Source of the DNA: Chara braunii | Taxonomy: Eukaryota; Streptophyta; Charophyceae; Charales; Characeae | Assembly: GCA_003427395.1 (NCBI GenBank) | Contig: BFEA01000197.1 | Span: 530,339 to 569,083 of the forward strand | Direction: 5' to 3' | DNA: 38,745 bases | In this document: in pieces, positions 31,700 through 38,745 of the stretch | Layout of the letters: every line of letters starts with the position of its first letter | Position numbering within the stretch: the first letter of the stretch is position 1 | Notes under the pieces: model-generated | Databases searched by the model: none | What the model saw: the letters and a program-made list of their open reading frames with translations, nothing else | What the model was told of the DNA's origin: nothing | Program-made: the position numbers and the translations under genes

Positions 31700-31800
31700 A
31701 TAAAATATGGGGTCGGAGGTTTCGAAAAACCCTACAACCCGTTTTTTTTTTTTTTATTACGTTTTATTTCGCCCAGGAAAAATCCGTAAAAGCATGGCCG
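31700..31800. repeat. Dispersed repeat shared with 34275-34375
   Basis: TCGAAAAACCCTACAACCCG, a T-run, then ATTACGTTTTATTTCGCCCAG and AAAAATC. The partner reads TCGAAAAGACTTACAACCCC, a T-run, ATTATGTTTAGCCCAG and AAAAATC. Confidence 0.5.
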
Positions 31801-31856
31801 CGAAATTGGAGCCGCCATTCGCGGCCGCAGCCGCGGGTGATACATATTAGTCAGAA

Positions 31857-32330
31857 ACCCACCCATCGTGCTGCCATCTTGGTTACCACCGTTGATCAGT
31901 CGGTGATCGATGCATATCGCACTTTGTACTGCCACTGTCTAGATTTTTGCGACATCCACGCTATAATGGAGAGTGGCAAGACCATTGCTTCATACTCCCT
32001 CTGTGAGAACGGCCTCATGTGCTGCTATGGTAGATCTAATCAACTAGAAGCACGTATCTGCATTCCCTCCACTGGACAACTTCGCGTCCAGGCCATAGCA
32101 TAGTTTCATGACTAAGCAGTTGTCGATCATATGGGATTCAACAAGATGTTGGCTTGTGTTTGCCGCCTATACTTTTGGCTGAAGTCCAATGACGTTGTCA
32201 AAGCTAAGAGTGTCCTACGTGCTAGGAGGTAAACAGTGTGAACCATCTTCTGTATGGGTTACTTCAGCCTTCACCCATGCCTGAGCGTCGTTGGCAGTCC
32301 ATCTCGATGAACAAGAAATTAACGAATTCT
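31857..32330 (+). pseudogene. Ty3/gypsy H2C2 zinc-finger and integrase start, degraded
   Basis: A frame reads NQLEARICIPSTGQLRVQAI, then (after a stop) FHDQAVVDHMGFNKMLACV and CRLYFWLKSNDVVKA, the H...H-x-G...YFW pattern of zf-H2C2. The two cysteines that should follow are lost (one site reads TAC in place of TGC). YGLLQPSPMPERRWQSISM, the usual linker into the integrase core, ends the recognisable part. Confidence 0.8.
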
Positions 32331-32798
32331 TGTAACGTGCCAACTTTCGTACCTGAACGAGCTTCGGAGGCCCTGAGTTCTACTTTCCATTTATTTTTTC
32401 AATCTCTAACGGGCTTTGGGATACCTCATTTCCAAAGGGCCCCTACGGACTAGCAAGGACCCCTTGTGGAGCAGAGATGGGCATTGGACTTGTAGACTGC
32501 CTGTGTGGCCCGAGAATATATAGTCTGGATTCAAATTCAGGTCTGTGGCAGTCTGTGCATCACAGTTATGGGTCACTAATTCTCTACTTTCTCTTTTTTT
32601 TTTTGTTTCTCGTTTTTCTTTTGTTTCTCGTTTTTGTTTTGTTTTCTCGTTTTTTTTTTGGTTTTCTCATTCTTCTTTTGTTTTTTCTCCTTTTTTATTT
32701 CCTTAGGAATACGTGTAGTGGCCCTAAGGGCCTTTACTCACCACATGAACAAAAGATAAAATATATGGCGGCGTATTATTCCATGTTCTAGTATAAAA

Positions 32799-32802
<4 letters not shown>
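32331..32802. other. No gene; pyrimidine-rich tract
   Basis: Contains repeated TTTCTCGTTTTTCTTTTG units at 32590-32700, giving spurious Phe/Leu-rich frames. Confidence 0.6.
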
Positions 32803-32846
<44 letters not shown>

Positions 32847-33569
32847 GAAAGCCCAGGGTGTTGGAGAGGCCAAGGACCAGACCCGCTGTGATTGCTAGTA
32901 GCAGCAGCCAATGGTTGTCCAGACAGGCCGGGCCACCTACCCCACCCATCCGCACGTTAATACTCCCAACGCACCCCCTGTCCCTACTATCTTACTCAGT
33001 ACCATCACCCTAAGAATTTTGAGGGCAACTTGGACCAGACAGCAGTGACAAGCACCGGGGCTGGGCCAACCTCCCACCCCTAATGGAAGCGGAAGCGGAC
33101 GAACCTTGCCGTATAGGAACTTGGACGCCAGACTCATGCAATCTTCTACAGGCGCAATTCAGAGAGTCTACCTAGCAGGATTAACCTAAGCAAGGCAGGC
33201 CAGCGCCCGCGCACACCAGGGTGTTGGAGAGGCCAACGACCAGACCCGCCGTGATTGTTGGTAGCAGCAGCCAATGGTTGTCCTGACAGGACGGGCCACC
33301 TACCCCACCCATCCCCACGTTAATACTCCTAGCGCACCCCCTATCCCTACTTACTCAGGACCATCACCCTACCAATATTGAGGGCAACTTGGACTAGAAG
33401 GCAGTGACAAGCACCGGGGCTGGGCCAACCTCCCATCCCTAATGGAAGCGGAAGCGAACGAACCTTACCGTACAGGCACTTGGACGCCAGGCTCATTCAA
33501 TCTGCTACAGGCGCAATTCAGAGAGTCTACCTAGCAGGATTACCTAAGCAAGGCAGGCCAGCGCCCGCG
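32803..33569. repeat. T43 run and ~355-bp tandem duplication
   Basis: T-run at 32803-32845, then copy 1 (32853-33211) and copy 2 (33216-33569), both beginning CAGGGTGTTGGAGAGGCCAA and ending AGGCAGGCCAGCGCCCGCG. Identity is about 93 percent by eye, with several single-base differences and one short indel near 32990. If the T-run is a minus-strand poly-A tail, the pair may be a dimeric retroposed unit. Function unknown. Confidence 0.9.
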
Positions 33570-33779
33570 GACACATCCTACCGTCCTTCCCCTAGCTTAC
33601 CCAAGGCTAGGCGAAACTCACACGCCGGAGCGACTTATATCCTACCCTACCCTAGAGCTAAGCCATGCATGCGTAGACCCGTCATGCACTTTTGGTGAGT
33701 ACTGCAGCCAAACCCTGAGAAATTTGGCCCCACATCCCCCAACCCCCAACCCCCATCCCCCGACCCGCACCACCCCCAG

Positions 33780-33940
33780 TTGTGTGTTTTTCTGTGTGTT
33801 TGTGTGTTGTGTGTGTGTGTGTGTGTGTGTGTTTATGTGTGTTTGTGTGTGTTGTGTGTCGAAGTGTGTGTGTTTATGTGTTTGTGTGTGTTATGTGTCT
33901 GTCTGACTGTGTGTCTGTGTCTGTGTGTGTGCGTGTCTTT
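33780..33940 (+). repeat. (TG)n-rich microsatellite
   Basis: Interrupted TG repeats giving spurious Cys/Val frames on the plus strand. Confidence 0.93.
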
Positions 33941-34274
33941 TTTTCCTTTTTTTAAAGTATTTTTATGGTTTTGATTTTTTTTTCAAATACACGAAGTTCA
34001 TATATATCATCAAATAGAACTGCCCGGTAAACCGTAGGCAGAGAGGGAGAAGAGGACAACAAACGAGGGGCTGTGACAAACTGTTTCGTCAGAGTTTCAC
34101 CGAATCATCAGGAGGCTATATATACATATATATATTTTTAGTTTTAGCCCTTAAAAAATCTCAGTGAAACCTAAAAAAAAATAACAAAAAAAAATAAACA
34201 CTCATTTTATTTTTTATTTTTGTTTTTTTCATTGTGTTTATGTTTCTGATTTTTTTAAAATATACTCAAACATA

Positions 34275-34375
34275 AAAATATATATAGGGTTGTCGTCCTC
34301 GAAAAGACTTACAACCCCATTTTTTTTTATTTAAATTGGGATTATGTTTAGCCCAGAAAAAAAATCATTGTAGAC
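34275..34375. repeat. Dispersed repeat, partner of 31700-31800
   Basis: See the entry for 31700-31800. A short TATATA run precedes it. Confidence 0.5.
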
Positions 34376-34424
34376 CCCATTTTTACCCGTCCAACGGGTG
34401 TTTCAACCACGATTCAACGCGGAA

Positions 34425-34545
34425 CTCGCACGCCTTAGCGAGCTGCTATTAAAGATGTTATTTTCCCGAACATTTTTTTTTTTTTTTTCCTGGCAATCCA
34501 TAAATTTACGTAGGAACTACGCACGCCTTAGCGAGCTGCTAGGAA
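34425..34545 (+). repeat. Short direct duplication
   Basis: CGCACGCCTTAGCGAGCTGC occurs at about 34427 and again at about 34522, separated by a T-run. Confidence 0.7.
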
Positions 34546-35822
34546 TTTTGTTCGACAATTGGAAACTTGGAAATTTGTGGGCACACTTCCCGTTGACGTA
34601 TCCTTTCTTGTGAATGAATTTTCTTAAATTCGTCTTGGAAAGCTCTGTGAATTTTCAGTAGGAATCTGAATAGGCGTATGATTTTCACGCGTTCAATTCC
34701 ACGCGCACATATTACTTTTAAATTTGTTAATCTTGAACAAGTTTTAGAGCTAGAATGGACGACATGTGACTGTTTTGGTGCCTTTTTGTTTTTGTCTCGG
34801 CGCCATGCATGGAAGCTTCCCCTGCTTCCCACTGTGTCCCATGCCATCTTCACCTTTCTCTTCTTCGTGCCTTCTCCCCTATACCCGTAACTGTTTCCCA
34901 TCCCCTCTCCCTTCGTGATTCTCTCCCTCCTCCAACTGCATCTTGGTCCTGCTCGCACTGCTCTTCGCACCCTTCTTCCTCCTGCCTTTATCCCCATACA
35001 GAAAGTCCCTACCGACCCTCCCTCCCCCCTCCTCGGAGCCTTCGAGCCATCACATGACATCGTGTAAGGAGGATTAAATCCCTCACGCTGTAATCTGATC
35101 AGCTGCAAAAAACTCGCACAGATCGATAAGGTTTTCCCAAGGCGATTAACCCCTATCTCCTCTTATCTCTCTTCTACCTTCCCTCTTTCCCTCTTCACAA
35201 TTGTAAAACTTGCAAGCGCGTCTAAAAAACTCTTTCTCAGCCCATTTGCCAGCTTTCGGGAAATAGCGGCTGGATAATGTGATGATCAGCAAGTTGGAAA
35301 GTCATGACGAGCCGACTCTAGTCGTGCAAGGTTGTGTCCCGGGTGACCGCGACAAACTGCGGGGTCTGGGCAAGTCTACGTAAAAGCTAAGTTTGTGGGA
35401 TGACGATCGTTGTGGTGTGGAGGTCAGGTACATGGCGGCCCGGATTGCCAGTGCTCAAGTAAGGAAGGTGTGTACGAGTGGTTGCATGGCTCGAGGGCAT
35501 GGTATGCGAGTCGAAGGCGTGCGCTCATTGGTCCACTTCTGCGGTCAAGCTGCAACTCCATTAATGCTCTCTCTGTGTCTCCCTCCATAAAAGATTGGAT
35601 AACATGATATCTTCCTCGTCTACAGCTATACCTGGATCCCCACCCCGCTCGTAACTTTGAGTCTGATCGGGTATCACGAGAAAGCATCATCGAACTTCAG
35701 GAAACAAGTGAGGCCTAATCCCCTAATCTCTTCCGCCCCCGTTACTCGATTTTGTGTGATAAATGGTATGTGTTTATGGCAATTATCAATGTGTATGTGT
35801 ATGAGCTTCGGCCCCCTGCTTC
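34546..35822. other. No recognisable gene
   Basis: Several frames of 65-190 codons occur on both strands (the longest at 34539-35108, minus) but none has a domain or motif I know, and the opposing pyrimidine-rich strand explains their openness. Confidence 0.4.
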
Positions 35823-35965
35823 TTTTTTTTTTTTTTTTTTTTTTGAAAGGACACACCTCCTGCGGTGCTAGTGATGCTGGTCAGCGCAGCCACCACTAGC
35901 ACCCGGGCGGAGGCTCCGTCTATTGGTGGGGAGCATCACCTGCTGGAAAACGGGTCCAGCGTCCC
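35823..35965 (-). repeat. SINE-like element copy 4 (best preserved)
   Basis: T22 (35823-35844) followed by a body with CAGCGCAGCCACCACTAGCA, GGCTCCGTCTATTGGTGGGG and AACGGGTCCAGCGTCCC. On the minus strand this starts GGGACGCTGGACCC and ends in poly-A. It is the longest copy and the best consensus guide. No convincing tRNA A/B boxes were found, so its origin is unknown. Confidence 0.7.
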
Positions 35966-36263
35966 TTTACTGCTGATTTTTGTCGATGGAAGTTTCACAG
36001 AGTGAAATCAGCCGAACATAAAAATCCGTTGGGGGAGAAGAATGTCTGTATGTTGTTGAACGTTGTTTAAAAGTATCCAATCTTTATGCATGATTTATTT
36101 ATACTCTCCTCCCTTGAATGAATGCTACACAACTACCTTTTTTATTGGATCAAACTGCACAGACTCATGTCTTGGCTAGCCTATCTCATGGTCCGGAAAT
36201 AATGAGAACCTGATGTTGCTTTCTGTTTATTCGTTCGGATTTGTTTTCGGATGAATAATGGGT
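35966..36263. other. No recognisable gene
   Basis: AT-rich, no domain or repeat recognised. Confidence 0.4.
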
Positions 36264-36512
36264 CGGGTAGACAAGCGCAATCAGCTCACTCATGCATGTG
36301 GACCGATTATACCGATCCGACCGGGCGCCGACTTCCCGTATCCCCACAACGCCCGTTCCCGTATAAAGAGGAAAGGACACGTGTATGTGAGTGGGACGTA
36401 CGATAGGCCGACACAAAGATCTGAGGACGGAATTACTTTCCTCCCGGATAGACAAGCGCAATCAACTCACTTATGCATGTGGACCGATTATACCGATCTG
36501 ACTGGGTCTTGT
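36264..36512 (+). repeat. 65-bp direct repeat, 182 bases apart
   Basis: GACAAGCGCAATCA(G/A)CTCAC followed by T(C/T)ATGCATGTGGACCGATTA occurs at about 36269 and again at about 36451. The copies differ at about five positions. Confidence 0.85.
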
Positions 36513-37386
36513 TAAGCAGAGCCTCTCATTGCAAAGCAAAATGTTGGGGTACCCGTGGGAAAACATGTATGAGCCCTGTGCTGCCACGCCTGCTACGTCC
36601 CTTCAGCATCTCGGGTTCATTCATCTCCTCAATGAGGACTGATACCAGGTTTATGGATAAAGAAGCTCCTCTCCCATTTTCCCGAACTTTCCCCCGTCTC
36701 CGAACTTTCCTCTGAACAAACCTTCCTCCCTCTTCAGAGCGGGAGGACGTTATTCCTTTCCTCCTGAAACAAGGTGTTCAGGATTCACAGGAGCTGGTTT
36801 TGTTATTGTTGATACTCATTTTCTGCCTTACTCCTTATTCAATTTTATTGCCTTTTAACAAATTGATTGTCATCCCATGGACGGCGGTGATAGCCCATTG
36901 GCACAACACTCTCTATACCGCACCGAGCGTTATCAAGAAAAAGGGTTCCATTCTCGGACACACGGTGAGGACAAACATAAGGAAAGAGCAATCAGGCTGA
37001 GGCGTTCCAGCTCCGATTCCGAGCTCCGCAGTGAGCGACGACGGGACTTAATTCGGAAACAAGATCCCATGTGCGTACCCCCGTCTTTCCGTTCGAAAAG
37101 ACGTAGAGTAGCCCCCATGGAAGTTCAGAGATACTTTTTGGATTAAACGAACGTTTGAAAGCTGCGCACGCTTGTTTTTCCCGCGCAGCAATGACCGTTT
37201 CTCGCTAAAACTGGAACCACATGGGAGATTCTTGTTCTGTCGGGGTCTCCACACTCAATTTTCCTAAAAATCCTTGCCACACCATACTTTGTTGTTCTTT
37301 CAAGGCCCGTTCCAAATATTAATCCCTCTGACCGGAAGGCAGCACAGGGCGTGAACGTCACATTCCTGTCTCTACTAAGCTCTGCC
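36513..37386. other. No recognisable gene
   Basis: A frame at 36877-37146 has an Arg/Ser/Glu-rich segment (SSSDSELRSERRRDLIRKQD) but no known domain. It precedes the LINE RT fragment and might be a piece of the same element. This is unsupported. Confidence 0.35.
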
Positions 37387-37665
37387 TTGACGGACCAGCA
37401 ACGGCTGGCCTTAGACCACCCCCCCCTCAAAAGAGGAAATCTGGACAGCCCTAACGTGGATGGAGGAGGAAAAGACACCAGGCCCGGTCGATTGGCTGCC
37501 CAAGGAGATTTGGGCAGTCTTCTGGTCGGACCTCTCGAACGATCTGATGGATTACTACTGGGCGGTTTGGGAAACTGGACAAATGGGGGAGTTTGCGGGC
37601 CAAGCGGTGCTAACATTGCTGCATAAGAAGGGGAAGAAGTCAATCATCCTTAACTACCGCCCAAT
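37387..37665 (+). pseudogene. LINE reverse transcriptase N-terminal fragment
   Basis: LTDQQRLALDHPP in one frame is followed, after a shift near the C-run (37417-37427), by MEEEKTPGPVDWLPKEIW, AVFWSDLSNDLMDYYWAVWE and ILNYRPI. This is the K-x-PGPDG-x-P...NYRPI signature of LINE RTs. Here PGPDG has become PGPVDW. The recognisable sequence stops at NYRPI, where a T-rich run begins. Confidence 0.8.
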
Positions 37666-37985
37666 TTTTTTTATTTTTATTTTTTCCAGAATGTTGTAGA
37701 GGTCAGTTTCTGGACCCACGACAGGTACCTATCTACAGTCAGCGACTAGTTTACGGGATGCAGACCATCCTATCTTGGAGGATCCCCCTCAGACAGCACC
37801 TACTGCAGGTTCCCCAACAATCTCCTCCACCAGAGTCTGTCTACTAACACCCCTCCTACCGGGATCCCTTAAGACAATCTCCTACTGTAGGTTCCACACC
37901 GATATCCTCCAGCAGAGCTTGTCCCAAGCCAACCCTCCCCCCAAACGAGACCCCATCCCACCTAAGGTCCTTGCCCGCCCCCAAA
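37666..37985 (+). repeat. ~300-bp dispersed repeat interrupting the LINE RT
   Basis: After a T-rich run ending CCAG, positions 37692-37985 match the minus strand of 15752-16075. It lies between the NYRPI motif and the YK-x-LAKALAN motif of the LINE, so it is either an insertion or a spliced segment. Confidence 0.7.
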
Positions 37986-38100
37986 GCAGAGCCTAAGGCA
38001 ACCAACACACATGAGCAGTCTAACCACAAACCCGTACCTGCATCCCCATTAGACCACTAACTGTATCAGGCAAACCTCTCATAGGCTAGGACCCAGTATA

Positions 38101-38322
38101 CACGGTGCCCCTCATAGGCCAGGACCCAACATACAACACCGTGGACGACACAGTAGTGTACAAAATGTTAGCAAAGGCACTGGCTAATATATTGAACAAT
38201 GTCCCAATATACATGGTGCCCCTCATAGGCCAGGACCCAATATACAACACCATGGACGAAACAGTAGTGTACACAATGTTAGCAAAGGCACTGGCTAATA
38301 TATTGAACAATGTAAGCCCGTT
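38101..38322 (+). pseudogene. LINE RT fragment with in-frame 111-bp tandem duplication
   Basis: Two units (38101-38211 and 38212-38322), each encoding PLIGQDP.YNT, then VVYKMLAKALANILNNV or VVYTMLAKALANILNNV. YK-x-LAKALA-x-x-L matches the LINE RT motif that normally follows NYRPI-x-LLN. The 111-base unit is 37 codons, so the frame is kept. A weaker third copy of CTCATAGG(C)TAGGACCCAGT starts at about 38077. Confidence 0.6.
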
Positions 38323-38564
38323 TCTATTTCATGCAATTAAAAAAGTATCTCAAATTTAACTAAACAGCAATTCAAAGCAGCACAATCGGATGGGATGCAT
38401 GTTGCCCCCTGCCCCAACCATGGTGGTCAAGGATGGGGTGGGCCGCCGGTGGGGGTCGCTGATGGCTGGAGGGAGACAACAAAGCTATGTTCGCAGGGGT
38501 CCCCTGTATAGTGGTAGGTAGGTAGTTAGTGAAAGTGACTTGAGAGAAGAACATAGCGTAGTTA

Positions 38565-38650
38565 AAAGTAGCACAATCGTCCAACTCGCCTACCTTTAGG
38601 TGGTACACACCCATGAACTGTTGAAATACAGACCCAAGTTCGAATCCTGG
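38565..38650 (+). repeat. Candidate tRNA-derived SINE head
   Basis: TAGCACAATCG at about 38570 resembles an A box and AGTTCGAATCC at about 38634 a near-perfect B box, with a spacing longer than in a normal tRNA. A similar CAGCACAATCGG occurs at 38373. I see no cloverleaf that would support a real tRNA gene. Confidence 0.35.
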
Positions 38651-38745
38651 TGGAACCAGATGACTGCAATCAATTAATCCTGAATCACCTAGAACTGGCC
38701 AGCTCAACAAATGAAACATCGGCTGCGAGGAGGAGGGGAGGGGGG

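Larger units (their letters stand above)
30895..31860. other. Insertion-rich interval inside the gypsy element
   Basis: Contains G- and A-rich stretches, (ATTG)n tracts at 31083-31106 and 31544-31565, two tRNA-like/microsatellite blocks, a C17 run at about 31593-31609 and A- and T-runs. It separates RNase H from the H2C2 finger. Confidence 0.6.
27700..32330 (+). mobile_element. Degenerate Ty3/gypsy (Metaviridae-type) retrotransposon
   Basis: Gag zinc knuckle, protease, RT, RNase H and the start of integrase occur in canonical gypsy order on the plus strand, with many stops and frame changes. Between RNase H and the H2C2 zinc finger lies about 970 bases of microsatellite and tRNA-like sequence (30895-31860). 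Integrase core is missing after 32330, and I found no LTRs, so this is an old truncated copy. Confidence 0.8.

Overview
This looks like eukaryotic nuclear DNA made almost wholly of repeats and decayed mobile elements. I find no intact conventional protein gene, rRNA gene or functional tRNA gene. Evidence for a eukaryotic nucleus: poly-A/poly-T tailed insertions, LINE and Ty3/gypsy fragments, foldback elements with terminal inverted repeats, long (GA)n and (CA)n tracts, and a short cox1-like (probably mitochondrial) fragment. My best guess for the host is a streptophyte green alga such as Chara braunii. That guess rests on memory of similar element proteins and is inference only.

Layout. 0-5.4 kb: short repeats (SINE-like copies with poly-T on the left, a small hairpin element at 1.36-1.48 kb, a foldback element at 4.36-4.73 kb, a GGGGTAAG-type minisatellite at 5.16-5.29 kb). 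5.4-12.1 kb, minus strand: one large, frame-broken coding locus. Read from its 5' end it has an N-terminal region of unknown type, an acidic linker, a ParB/sulfiredoxin-like domain, a region that may be a degenerate DNA-methyltransferase fold, a charged linker, and a Ulp1-type (C48) cysteine protease whose catalytic Cys is replaced by Tyr. 12.15-12.9 kb: satellite units and six copies of a ~122-bp repeat. 12.981-13.018 kb: an exact Nextera mate-pair junction adapter, i.e. a library artefact, so the sequences on its two sides may not be neighbours in the genome. 13.3-15.3 kb: a LINE 3' end (minus) head to head with the preceding LINE segment (plus), as in a twin-priming inversion, then a second foldback element. 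15.5-17.9 kb: repeats and a GC-rich array whose units can fold into hairpins. 18.1-21.3 kb, plus: a decayed gene resembling DUF7869-type transposase-like proteins, split by a ~397-bp insertion flanked by an 11-bp near-duplication. 21.47-25.03 kb: three tandem ~1.2-kb units, each holding a ~200-codon unknown reading frame. 25.6-26.0 kb: repeat and cox1-like fragment. 27.7-32.3 kb: degenerate Ty3/gypsy gag-protease-RT-RNase H, then, after ~1 kb of microsatellite, the H2C2/integrase start. 32.8-38.7 kb: a ~355-bp tandem duplication, more SINE-like copies, and broken LINE RT.

The most interesting content is the 5.4-12.1 kb locus, which joins a ParB-like domain, a possible methyltransferase-like fold and a Ulp1-like protease. 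If intact relatives exist, this would be an unusual mobile-element or gene architecture. This copy is clearly broken. The three tandem copies at 21.5-24.6 kb allow the origin of stop codons to be read directly: each stop differs from its sister copies by a single C-to-T change.
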